From Streptomyces sp. NRRL F-5123 (lineage in GTDB: Bacteria > Actinomycetota > Actinomycetes > Streptomycetales > Streptomycetaceae), in assembly GCF_000721495.1 (NCBI RefSeq), contig NZ_JOHY01000026.1, positions 24,775-88,774 on the forward strand: DNA of 64,000 nucleotides, written 5' to 3'. The notes beneath the pieces were generated by a model. The model worked only from the letters and a program-made list of their open reading frames with translations. It made no database searches and was not told the DNA's origin. Below are positions 8,283 through 16,656 of this stretch, one piece after another; the stretch's first letter is position 1, and each line of letters opens with the position of its first letter. A program made the position numbers and the translations under genes.

Positions 8283-9605
8283 ATGAAACTGGACCGGCAT
8301 CCGCTCACACACATCCGCCGGCACCACAACTGGTCCATGGACGACCTGGCCCGCCTACTCCGCGACCAGGCCCGACGGCTAGGTCTGCGCAGCGGCATCG
8401 ACCGCAACCGGATCTGGCTGTGGGAGTCCGAACGCGCCGTACCCGGCCAGGAAAGCCAGACGCTGCTGGCAGCCGTCCTCGACGTCCCCCTCGCCTACAT
8501 CGGACGACACCCCTGGCCGACATGGCTCCCCGCCGCTTTCGAACAGCCCGCTGCGTTCAGTCCATCCGGCAGCCGGGCCGCGATCAGAGAGGTTCAGATC
8601 ACCCGCATGGACCGACGATCCTTCCTGGTGTTCAGCAGCAGCGCCCTCGTTGACGTTGCTGCCGACTGGGCCCGCATCGAGCCGCGTCACCTCTCGCAGG
8701 CACTCGACGGGCGGCGCGTCGACCCCGACCTCCTGAGCTGGCTGGAGCAGCGCTCCGGCGAACTGCGCGCCCACGCCAACGGACCGCACCACCACCAGAT
8801 CTCCGGCCTCGTCGACGCCCACCTGGCCACCACGATCGATCTCCTCGACCACAGCCGCTACACCACAGCAGCCGGCCGTCGCCTGCACACCGTGGCGGCC
8901 GGCCTCGCACACTGCGCCGGGTGGCTGCGCTTCGACGCCGACCGGCACGCCGGCGCCCAACGGCACTGGCAGGCCGCCGTCCACGCCGCCCACCAGGCCG
9001 ACGACCGGGATCTCGCCGCCGTCGCCCTGTCCGACCTTGCCTACCAGGCAGCCTGGCTGGCCCGGCCCGCGGATGCGGTCCGTATCCTGGAGCACGCCCG
9101 CTCCCGCACCCGCGCCCCGGCCGTCCGGTCCCTGCTCGACCTGCGCCGCGCCAGGGCCTGTGCCGTCCTCCGGGACCGCCACGCAGCAGGGCTCGCGCTG
9201 GCGTCCTCCGAGGCCGAGCTCGACCGGATGACCCCCCAGAGCACACCTCCGGCGGTCTCCTGGATGTCGCAGTCCGACATCGACGCAGACGCGGGACGCT
9301 GCTGGCTCGACCTCGGCGATCCGGCCCGCGCCGACGCCGCCATCAGCACTGGGCTGCGCGACCTCGACCCCTCCCGCTCCCGCACCAAGGCCGTGTTCCT
9401 GACCTACCGCGCCGAAAGCTCGCTGCGTGACCGTGACGCCGCTGCCGCGGCCGACGGCGCCCGGGCCGCCTTCGACGCCGCCCTCGACACAGGGGCCGCC
9501 CGCTGCATCGACCTGGTCTCCGCGCTCATCCGGCGCCTGGACGGACGCACCGAGCGACCGCTGGCCGAGCTACGCGACTACGCCCGGGAACGACTGGCCG
9601 GGTAG
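8283..9605 (+). CDS. XRE-family transcriptional regulator with C-terminal TPR-like sensor domain
   Basis: 440 residues. An N-terminal Cro/CI helix-turn-helix covers about residues 8-70 (LTHIRRHHNWSMDDLARLL, then NRIWLWESERAVPGQ). A DRRSFL segment with a short hydrophobic stretch at about 109-125 is a signature of a large actinobacterial XRE group. The rest is Ala/Arg-rich paired helices of tetratricopeptide type (about 130-440), which usually bind a small molecule or peptide. ATG at 8283 follows a GGGGGG box. It stands at the right end of the five-gene module, divergent from the epimerase, and is the obvious candidate regulator. What it senses is unknown. Confidence 0.87.
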   Translation: MKLDRHPLTHIRRHHNWSMDDLARLLRDQARRLGLRSGIDRNRIWLWESERAVPGQESQTLLAAVLDVPLAYIGRHPWPTWLPAAFEQPAAFSPSGSRAAIREVQITRMDRRSFLVFSSSALVDVAADWARIEPRHLSQALDGRRVDPDLLSWLEQRSGELRAHANGPHHHQISGLVDAHLATTIDLLDHSRYTTAAGRRLHTVAAGLAHCAGWLRFDADRHAGAQRHWQAAVHAAHQADDRDLAAVALSDLAYQAAWLARPADAVRILEHARSRTRAPAVRSLLDLRRARACAVLRDRHAAGLALASSEAELDRMTPQSTPPAVSWMSQSDIDADAGRCWLDLGDPARADAAISTGLRDLDPSRSRTKAVFLTYRAESSLRDRDAAAAADGARAAFDAALDTGAARCIDLVSALIRRLDGRTERPLAELRDYARERLAG

Positions 9606-9699
9606 ACGCTGCGTCCGACCACCGGCAGGCCCTGCGGGTGGCGCGCGCGGTACTCCCCGAGGGCCGTCCAGGACGGCGTACGGCACCGCCGCCGTGTCC

Positions 9700-9951
9700 T
9701 CAGAAGTGGCCGGAGAGCCCGACCGCCCCCACCACGCCCACGGTGACCAGCAGCAGGAACGTCACGGTGTGCAGGACGAGGATCCGGCTGCCCTCCGGAC
9801 CCGGGAAGGACCGCTCGCGGCTGCCCATCCGGGCGAACTCGTCGCGGTGTTCGGCCTCGAACCTGATGCGGGCCGGGCGGGCGCGGCGCAGCCAGTAGGT
9901 CATGTTCGCGCCTGCCGCCACCAGGACGAGGACCCACCATGCGATCAGCAT
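9700..9951 (-). CDS. Small two-TM membrane protein (83 aa)
   Basis: Two hydrophobic helices, LIAWWVLVLVAAGANMTYW at the N-terminus and a C-terminal one containing TFLLLVTVGVVGAVGL, are joined by a charged, Arg-rich loop of about 35 residues (FEAEHRDEFARMGSRERSF). ATG at 9951 is chosen because upstream codons encode a Pro/Arg-rich run with no hydrophobicity. No Shine-Dalgarno is obvious, so translation may be leaderless. Function unknown. It points away from the nuclease gene across the 95-bp repeat array. Confidence 0.6.
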   Translation of the reverse strand: MLIAWWVLVLVAAGANMTYWLRRARPARIRFEAEHRDEFARMGSRERSFPGPEGSRILVLHTVTFLLLVTVGVVGAVGLSGHF

Positions 9952-10035
9952 GCGGGCAAACCTAACCCCGTGCCGCCCGCCGAGGCGCGGGAATTCGACC
10001 AGCCGACGGACGGCGGGCGGCGGGCGGCGGGCGGC

Positions 10036-10322
10036 GGGCCGCGGGCCGCGGGCGGAGCTGCTCACCCGTCAGGTCACGCGGCTCCGGCGCGCCCGGCAGC
10101 CGGTCCCGGTGCCGACCGGGCGTGGGCAGCAGGCGGCGGGCCGCGGGCGGAGCTGCTCACCCGTCAGGTCACGCGGCTCCGGCACGCCCGGCAGCCGGTC
10201 CCGGTGCCGACCGGGCGTGGGCGGCGGGCGGCGGGCCGCGGGCGGAGCTGCTCACCCGTCAGGTCACGCGGCTCCGGCGCGCCCGGTGGCCGGTCCCGGT
10301 GCCGACCGGGCGTGGGCAGCAG
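10036..10322. repeat. 95-bp minisatellite, three copies
   Basis: The motif GAGCTGCTCACCCGTCAGG recurs at 10055, 10150 and 10245, exactly 95 bp apart, and the surrounding unit is nearly identical in all three copies. Each unit carries the hairpin CCCGGT-GCCG-ACCGGG. Because 95 is not a multiple of three, the array cannot be an in-frame protein repeat. It fills the divergent interval between the small membrane protein and the Mrr-TerD gene. Confidence 0.92.
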
Positions 10323-10418
10323 GGGGTGGGCGGACTAGAATCGGACATATGTGCCGTCGGCCCGGGGGTCGGCCCGTGGGGGGCCGCGGGGCCGGCGGGG
10401 GGACGGGGAAGCCACCGT

Positions 10419-12539
10419 ATGAGTCGTCGCTCCGCCAGTGGTCCGCTGGCCGCGTGGGCCGAGGCGCAGCGGCGCCAGCAGCGGCAGCAGGAGGCCCAGG
10501 TGCGCGCGCAGGCGCAGGCGCAGCGGCAGCGGGCCCAGCAGCAGCGGGCGTACGAGCGGGAGGTGGCCCGGCGGGACCGCGAGCGGCAGGCGGCCTACCG
10601 GCAGGGCCAGGAGGCCGAGGCGCAGCGGCTGACCGCTGAGATCGACGCGCGGGTCGCGGCGCTGGAGGGCCTGCTCGCGGCGGGGTGCCGGGCGCCCGCG
10701 TTCGGGACCGGGGGGCTCGCGCGGTCCGAGCGGCTGCAGCCGTTCGACCCGGGGCCGCTCGGCCGCCCCGTGCCGATGCCCGATCCCCAGCGCTACCGGC
10801 CGCCGCAGAACGCCGCGTGGGGCCGGGGCGCCCGGCGGCGCGCCGAGGACGAGGCGCAGGCGCGCTACGCCCACGACCTGCGCGCCGCCCAGCACGCGGA
10901 ATCCCAGCGGCAGGCCCAACTCGCCGCCTACCGGAGGCAGTACGACGCGTGGGCGGCGACCGCACTGGCCGCGGTACGCCGGCACAACACCGAAGTGGCC
11001 ACGTCCGTGGCCGCGTTGCGCCGCGGGGATCCGCAGGCCGCGGTCGAGTACTTCTCCGCCGCCCTCTACGCCTCCACCGCCTGGCCCGACGACCTGCCGC
11101 GCTCGGTGAGCGCCGCGTACGACCCGGCGCAGCGGCAGCTCGTCCTGACCTGGCAGCTCCCGGCGTACGACGTCGTGCCGGAGACCAAGTCCGTGCGCTA
11201 CATGCCGACCGCCGACCGGCTGAAGGAGACGCCCCGCCCCGCCACCCAGCGCCGCGCGCTCTACCGCGACCTGCTCGCGCAGTGCGTGCTCCTCGCGCTG
11301 CGCGACCTCTTCGCGGCGGACGAGCCGGGCGCCCTGGAGTCGGTCGCGCTCACCGGCTACGTGGACGGCCACGACCCGGTGACCGGCCGCCGCTCGCAGC
11401 TGCACCTGGCGTCCGTGACGGCCACCCGCGCGGACTTCGAGCGGCTCGACCTCGCGCGGGTCAGCGCGGTGGACTGCCTGGTGGAGGGTCTGCGCGGGCA
11501 ACTGTCCGCGCGGCCCGAGCAGTTGGTGCCGATACGCCCGGGCAGGCTGCCCGAGGACGTCGGGGGCGCGGCGGGCGGCTCCGCGGTCGTGACACACGGC
11601 GGGGACGACGAGCCCGACCTCTTCGCGATGGACCCGCTGGTCTTCGAGCAGCTCGTCGCCGACCTCTTCCGGGCGATGGGCATGCAGGCCGTCACGACCG
11701 TGCGCTCCGGCGACGGCGGCGTGGACGTCGACGCCCTCGACCCCGCCCCGATCACCGGCGGTTCGATCGTCGTGCAGGTCAAGCGCTACCGGCACACCGT
11801 GCCGCCGACCGCCGTACGGGACCTGTTCGGCACCGTCCAGCACACCGGCGCCAACAAGGGCGTGCTGGTGACGACCTCGCGCTTCGGCCCGACCGCGCAC
11901 ACCTTCGCGCACGGCAAACCACTCGAACTCGTCTCCGGTGAGCAGCTGGTGGAGCTGCTGCACGCGCACGGGCTGCGCGGTCGCCTCGGCCCGTCGCCCA
12001 CCGCGGCGGCCCCGGCTCCCGTGCCCGGACCCGACGACGACGAGGCGGCCGACGACCACAACGTCCTGGCCCTGAGCTGGACCGGGGACGTACCGCTCGA
12101 CGTGTGCGCGCTGGTGTGCGCGGGCACCACCGCGCTCAGCGACGAGCACTTCGTCTTCTACAACAACCCGCGCACCCCCGACGGCACCGTGCGCGCCATC
12201 CCCGCGCCGCCACCGGACCGGGCCGCGCTGCGGGTCGCCTTCGACGCGCTGCCCGCGCGCGCGGACCGGCTCGTGCTGGCCGCCGCGCTCGACCCGACCG
12301 CCGTCACCGCGCACACCGACCTGACCTCCTTCCAGGCGGCGACGCTGCGGCTGCTCGACGCCGCCCGCGCCGACCTCGGCTCGCTCGCCGTGTCGGAGGG
12401 CCGCCCGGGCGAGACCGCGCTCGTGCTGGGCTCCTTCCGCCGCCGCCCGTCCGGCGACTGGGACTTCGTGCCGGGCGGCAAGGGCTACCCGGGCGGCCTG
12501 GAGGCCCTCATCCACGACTACGGCATCGACACCGAGTGA
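10419..12539 (+). CDS. Coiled-coil / Mrr-type restriction endonuclease / TerD fusion protein
   Basis: 706 residues in three parts. Residues 1-75 and about 125-175 are Gln/Arg/Ala-rich and strongly predicted coiled coil. Residues about 405-510 form an Mrr-like nuclease domain: FEQLVADLFRAMGM, then the Asp in GDGGVDVDA (about 431) and QVKRY (about 452), the D-(E/Q)xK metal-dependent nuclease signature. Residues about 545-706 match the TerD Ca-binding stress domain (NVLALSWTGDVPLDVCAL, then LVLGSFRRRPSGDWDF). TerD-linked proteins belong to bacterial stress and defence systems, and Mrr cuts modified DNA. Their fusion suggests a DNA-targeting effector controlled by a TerD module. There is no partner ter or methylase gene nearby. 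Confidence 0.9.
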   Translation: MSRRSASGPLAAWAEAQRRQQRQQEAQVRAQAQAQRQRAQQQRAYEREVARRDRERQAAYRQGQEAEAQRLTAEIDARVAALEGLLAAGCRAPAFGTGGLARSERLQPFDPGPLGRPVPMPDPQRYRPPQNAAWGRGARRRAEDEAQARYAHDLRAAQHAESQRQAQLAAYRRQYDAWAATALAAVRRHNTEVATSVAALRRGDPQAAVEYFSAALYASTAWPDDLPRSVSAAYDPAQRQLVLTWQLPAYDVVPETKSVRYMPTADRLKETPRPATQRRALYRDLLAQCVLLALRDLFAADEPGALESVALTGYVDGHDPVTGRRSQLHLASVTATRADFERLDLARVSAVDCLVEGLRGQLSARPEQLVPIRPGRLPEDVGGAAGGSAVVTHGGDDEPDLFAMDPLVFEQLVADLFRAMGMQAVTTVRSGDGGVDVDALDPAPITGGSIVVQVKRYRHTVPPTAVRDLFGTVQHTGANKGVLVTTSRFGPTAHTFAHGKPLELVSGEQLVELLHAHGLRGRLGPSPTAAAPAPVPGPDDDEAADDHNVLALSWTGDVPLDVCALVCAGTTALSDEHFVFYNNPRTPDGTVRAIPAPPPDRAALRVAFDALPARADRLVLAAALDPTAVTAHTDLTSFQAATLRLLDAARADLGSLAVSEGRPGETALVLGSFRRRPSGDWDFVPGGKGYPGGLEALIHDYGIDTE

Positions 12540-12670
12540 CGGGGGAGACCTCCCCCCGATCCGTCCCGCGCGCCTCTGACGTGCACACACGTCCCGCCGA
12601 GCGGAATGACGGAACCTCGGTGCCGCCAGGTGTTCACCCCGACTTCCGTTCCCGGGCAAGTGCGACCGCC

Positions 12671-12685
12671 TAGCGTCAGCAGCCA
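12671..12685 (+). promoter_or_regulatory. -10 element of a leaderless promoter
   Basis: TAGCGT at 12671-12676 ends eight bases before the ATG at 12685, and no Shine-Dalgarno lies between. The transcript would begin at or next to the start codon. Confidence 0.4.
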
Positions 12686-15600
12686 TGGACACGGATGCGA
12701 GCAGGGACATGAGGACGCAAGCGGGCCCCGGGGCGGCGGGCGGGCAGGTCACGCGGCGCGGGCTGATCGCCGGGGCGGTCGCGGCGGGCCTCGTCGCGGG
12801 CGGGGCCGCCGTCGGGGCGGCCCCGGCGTACGCGGCGGGCGGCGGCGCCGACGGGCAGGGCCAGGACGCCTCCGGCGGCGGACCGGCGAAGGCCGGGCGC
12901 TTCAAGGCGCCGGTGTACGACCTGGCCGTGGACGGCGAGTCGGTCGTCACGGGCCGGGTGGACCGGCCGGTCGCACCCGGCATCGTGCTGACGTCCTTCG
13001 ACCTGTTCGGGCGGACGGGCTGGACGCGCGCGCACGTGCTGAACGCCGACCTGGGCACGGCGTCGGTGTCCGTGGACCTCGTCGCGGCCGAGGTCAGCCG
13101 GGCGCGGCAGCTCAAGGGCGCGGCGGACGGGCAGCACGCGGTGGCCGCCGTCAACGGCGACTACTTCGACATCACCGAGACCTACGCAGCCGAGGGCCCG
13201 GAGATCAAGGGCGGGCAGCTGCGCAAGGGCACGAGCACCGCGCAGACGGTCATGGCGGTCGGCGCCGACCGGGTCGCACGGCTCGCGGACCTGATGATCT
13301 CCGGGACGGTCACGGTCGCGGGCGCCACACGTCCGCTCGCCGCGCTCAACTCCCCTGTTGTGCCCGCCGATTCGATGGCCGTCTACACCCCGCTGTGGGG
13401 CCCGGCCGACCGCACGCTGCTCCAGGACCCCGGCCCGTACACCGAGGTCGTCGTGAGCGGCGGCGTGGTGAGCGCGGTGAACTCCGGGCTGACGCCGACT
13501 CCCGTGCCCGCGGACGGACTTGTGCTGCTGGGCCGCGGCGCGGCGGCCGCGCGGCTCGCCGCGGTGCGCGAAGGCGACGCGGTGAGCGTGGACTTCGCGC
13601 CGAAGAGCGACGCGCCCGGCGCGCTGGGGATGGCGCTGGGCAGCGGCGCGGTGCTGGTCCGGTCGGGCGCGGCGGTGGACTTCCCGCCGAGCACCGGCAA
13701 CGACGCGCCCAAGCCGCGCACCGCGGTGGGCTGGCCGCAGGGCGGGCACCGGCTGCTGCTGGTCGCCGTGGACGGCTCGGCGAACTTCTCCGCGGGGCTG
13801 AGCTTCGACGACATGGCCGTGCTGATGGCGAGGCTCGGCGCGTACGAGGCCTTCATGCTGGACGGCGGCGGGTCGACGGAGATCGTCGCGCGGCGCGCCG
13901 GGGACAGCGGTGTGAGCGTGGTCAACACGCCCTCGGACGGCGCCGAGCGGCCCGTCCCGAACGGCGTCGGCCTCTTCTCCCGCCCGGGGTCGGGGCAGTT
14001 GCGCGGCCTGGACGTGCGCCCGCAGGCCGACCGCGTGGTGCCGGGCCTCACGGTGGACATCGCCGTGGCCGGTTACGACGAGGCGTGGGGCCCGGCGGGA
14101 ACGGGCGGCCACGAGGTCGGCTGGTCGGCGCAGCCGGGCTCGCTCGGCTCGGTCAGCGGCGGCGTCTTCCGCGCCCGCCGCTCCGGCGCGGGCGTGCTGC
14201 GCGCCCACGCGGGCGCGGCGGACGGCGAGGCGGAGCTGCGCGTCCTGGGCGAGCTGCACCGGCTGGCCTTCACCCAGCGCGCGGTCACCATCGACCCGGG
14301 CGCGACCGCGACCGTGGCCCTGACCGGCTACGACGCGGACGGCTTCGACGCGCCCGTGGCGCCCCGCGACGTCACGCTCGACTACGACAAGGCCGTCCTC
14401 ACGGTCACGCCGACCGCCGCGGGGCTGGACGTCACCGGCGCCGCGGACGGGGGCGGCAGGACGGCGACCCTCACCGCGACCGTGCAGGGCGTCACGGCCA
14501 GACTCCCGGTCACCGTGGGCCTGGTGGACGTCCCGCTCGGCGAGTTCGAGGCCGCCGGGCAGTGGACGGCACTGGCAGCCCGCGGTACGGCGTCGGTCGC
14601 GGTGGTCGCCGCCGACGACCGCCCGGGGGCCGCGGCCGGGAACCACGCGCTCCGGTTGACGTACGACTTCACCGGGCAGTCCAGCACGTCGGCCGCCTAC
14701 GCGGTGGCCGCGCCCGGGCCGCTCACGCTGCCGCCGGGCACCAAGAAGCTCGCGCTGTGGGTCAACGGCGACGGCAAGGGCCACTGGCTGCGCGCGATGC
14801 TCTCCTCGCAGGGCACCACCAACGTGCCCTTCACCTTCGCCACCGTCGTGGACTGGACGGGCTGGCGGCGCGTCGTCGGCGACCTCCCCGCGGGCTTCTC
14901 CGACCCCGTCACGCTCTCCCGCATCTACATCGCCGAGACCGCGCAGACCAACAAGAACGCGGGCGTGCTGCTCTTCGACGCCCTCGCCGCGCAGGTCGGG
15001 CAGGAGCCGGACGCCTCCGAGCCGCCGCAGCCGGACCCGTACGTGATCGAGCAGGGTGAACTGCCCGGCCACCGATGGACGTTCGCGGTGCTGTCGGACC
15101 TGCACATCAGCGCGGCCGCCGGACCGGACTCCTTCTCCGGGCGGCAGGCCGTCAAGGCGCTGGGCCAGGTCGTCGCGAGCAAGCCGGACTTCATCCTGGT
15201 CAACGGCGACTTCGTCGACAACAACACGCAAGGGGACTTCGACCTCGCGCTCGGCCTGCTGCGCGACCACGTCCCCGCGACGCTGCCGGTCCACTGGACG
15301 CCCGGCAACCACGAGGCGGGCCTGTCGGCGACCGGCGGGCTGGACACGTTCCTGTCCGCGACCGGACGCCCCAACAAGCAGGTGCTGGACCACAAGGGCG
15401 TGCGCTTCATCCTGCTGGACTCGCACACCGGCGACATGCGCACCTCCGACTGGGACCAGGTGCCGCTGCTGCAGGCCGAGTTGGCGAAGGCGGCGAAGGA
15501 CCGCACGGTGACCGGCGTCGTCGTGTCCTTCCACCACCCGCTCAGCGACCCGTCCGGCGCGGGCGCCTCGCAGCTGTCCGACCAGCTGGAGGCGGGGCTG

Positions 15601-16185
15601 CTGCAGCAGTGGCTCGCCGACTTCCGCGAGCAGTCCGGCAAGCCCGTCGCGCTCTTCACCGGCCACGCGCACACCGCGTCCGTGACGCGTGCGGACGGCG
15701 TCCTCGACATCACGACCCCGGCCGTCGGCAAGACCCCGTACAGCTCGCCCGACCAGGGCGGCTTCTTCGGCTGGATGCACGTCGCCGTCGAACCGCGCCC
15801 GGCGCGCGTACGGGCCGGGGAGCCGAGCCCGGACACCCGCGAGTGGCTCGTCGCCGAATCGCGCCCGCTCATCGACGGCATCGAGCTGGCCGCCCCGGCA
15901 CAACTGGCGCGCGGCGCAACGGCGGACGTCGCCGCGACCGGGATCACCAGCGAGTTCGGCCTGCGCTTCCCGCTGCGCTTCCCGGCGAGCGTGACGTGGT
16001 CCGGAAGCCGCGGCCTCGCGGTGGCGCGCACCTCCGCCGAGGCCGCGACCGCGCGCCGCCGCCACGGCACGCTCGCGGTCCTCGACCTCGCGGCGGGCAC
16101 GCTCACCGCGGTCGGCAAGGGCGAGGTCACGCTGACGGTGGCCGCGGGCGGGCTGACGTCCTCGGCGCAGGTCGCGCTGGGCTGA
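12685..16185 (+). CDS. Tat-exported phosphodiester glycosidase fused to a calcineurin-like metallophosphoesterase
   Basis: 1166 residues. A Tat signal (VTRRGLIAGAV, about 22-32) is followed by Ala-rich export sequence ending APAYAAG. Residues about 75-430 are a NAGPA/DUF2233 phosphodiester glycosidase domain with AVNGDYFD (about 155) and MLDGGGST (about 391). About 430-790 are beta-rich Ig-like and carbohydrate-binding-like modules. About 792-1055 are a complete metallophosphoesterase: SDLHIS, NGDFVDN, GNHE, HHP and GHAH. The C-terminus is another Ig-like module. It probably removes sugar phosphodiesters and then phosphate from wall polymers or exopolysaccharide outside the cell. This pairing occurs in Streptomyces; the substrate is not established here. 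Confidence 0.9.
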   Translation: MDTDASRDMRTQAGPGAAGGQVTRRGLIAGAVAAGLVAGGAAVGAAPAYAAGGGADGQGQDASGGGPAKAGRFKAPVYDLAVDGESVVTGRVDRPVAPGIVLTSFDLFGRTGWTRAHVLNADLGTASVSVDLVAAEVSRARQLKGAADGQHAVAAVNGDYFDITETYAAEGPEIKGGQLRKGTSTAQTVMAVGADRVARLADLMISGTVTVAGATRPLAALNSPVVPADSMAVYTPLWGPADRTLLQDPGPYTEVVVSGGVVSAVNSGLTPTPVPADGLVLLGRGAAAARLAAVREGDAVSVDFAPKSDAPGALGMALGSGAVLVRSGAAVDFPPSTGNDAPKPRTAVGWPQGGHRLLLVAVDGSANFSAGLSFDDMAVLMARLGAYEAFMLDGGGSTEIVARRAGDSGVSVVNTPSDGAERPVPNGVGLFSRPGSGQLRGLDVRPQADRVVPGLTVDIAVAGYDEAWGPAGTGGHEVGWSAQPGSLGSVSGGVFRARRSGAGVLRAHAGAADGEAELRVLGELHRLAFTQRAVTIDPGATATVALTGYDADGFDAPVAPRDVTLDYDKAVLTVTPTAAGLDVTGAADGGGRTATLTATVQGVTARLPVTVGLVDVPLGEFEAAGQWTALAARGTASVAVVAADDRPGAAAGNHALRLTYDFTGQSSTSAAYAVAAPGPLTLPPGTKKLALWVNGDGKGHWLRAMLSSQGTTNVPFTFATVVDWTGWRRVVGDLPAGFSDPVTLSRIYIAETAQTNKNAGVLLFDALAAQVGQEPDASEPPQPDPYVIEQGELPGHRWTFAVLSDLHISAAAGPDSFSGRQAVKALGQVVASKPDFILVNGDFVDNNTQGDFDLALGLLRDHVPATLPVHWTPGNHEAGLSATGGLDTFLSATGRPNKQVLDHKGVRFILLDSHTGDMRTSDWDQVPLLQAELAKAAKDRTVTGVVVSFHHPLSDPSGAGASQLSDQLEAGLLQQWLADFREQSGKPVALFTGHAHTASVTRADGVLDITTPAVGKTPYSSPDQGGFFGWMHVAVEPRPARVRAGEPSPDTREWLVAESRPLIDGIELAAPAQLARGATADVAATGITSEFGLRFPLRFPASVTWSGSRGLAVARTSAEAATARRRHGTLAVLDLAAGTLTAVGKGEVTLTVAAGGLTSSAQVALG

Positions 16186-16204
16186 GCCCCGCGGGCCTCC
16201 GCGG

Positions 16205-16242
16205 CGCCCCGCCGGCCGGTGAGCACACCGGGCGGCGGGGCG
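16205..16242 (+). terminator. Strong hairpin terminator
   Basis: CGCCCCGCCGGCCGGTG (16205-16221), loop AGCA, and CACCGGGCGGCGGGGCG (16226-16242) form a 17-bp stem with one mismatch, 20 bp after the stop of the metallophosphoesterase gene. Confidence 0.85.
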
Positions 16243-16270
16243 TTCCGCATAAAGGGGCTGCTGTGTTTTC

Positions 16271-16282
16271 TTGTCCGGACAA
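16271..16282. promoter_or_regulatory. Perfect palindrome TTGTCCGGACAA
   Basis: Twelve bases identical on both strands, flanked by CT and AG. It sits about 375 bp upstream of the haem membrane protein gene in a non-coding leader, so it is a candidate binding site for a dimeric regulator. Confidence 0.5.
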
Positions 16283-16320
16283 AGCAATTGCCGTGGTATC
16301 CGGACGGGCTCGGACAGTCG

Positions 16321-16332
16321 CGAAAACTTTCG
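16321..16332. promoter_or_regulatory. CGAAAACTTTCG operator candidate, copy 1
   Basis: Inverted repeat CGAAA-AC-TTTCG. The identical 12 bases occur at 37887-37898 just downstream of the esterase promoter. The form resembles CGAAA-N-TTTCG sites reported for LacI-type xylan regulators in Streptomyces. Confidence 0.5.
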
Positions 16333-16656
16333 GGCACATTCGATCACCGCGGTCGGTCCGGCGCCCGGAAGACATTCACAGCAACCTCAGAGATACCTGC
16401 GCACCCCCGCCCGCAAAGCGGGATTTACCTCCATTTCCCCGCTGCTGAGCCTCGAACACACGCCCCCACAGCGGCGTTTCGGTGGTGTAGCCTCTGCGCC
16501 GAACGGACCACCCGCCGGGTGTTCCACTCGGCGGGAAATTCCGCTCTGCCGGATTTTCGCGGGATTTTCGCGGGTTCTCTCGGACATTGCCCACGGCCCT
16601 GCCGTGCCTTTCCACGGGAATCTCCGCGGGCTCCTCTCCGCAGGGAGGGCTTGGAC

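Larger units (their letters stand above)
16243..16656. other. Long AT-enriched regulatory leader upstream of the redox operon
   Basis: About 410 bases without a supported gene and much less GC-rich than its surroundings. It holds a perfect 12-bp palindrome (16271-16282), the CGAAAACTTTCG element (16321-16332), a tandem GGGATTTTCGC at about 16558-16580, and a GGGAGGG ribosome binding site at 16643-16649. This is far more regulatory structure than other gaps in the window. Confidence 0.6.
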
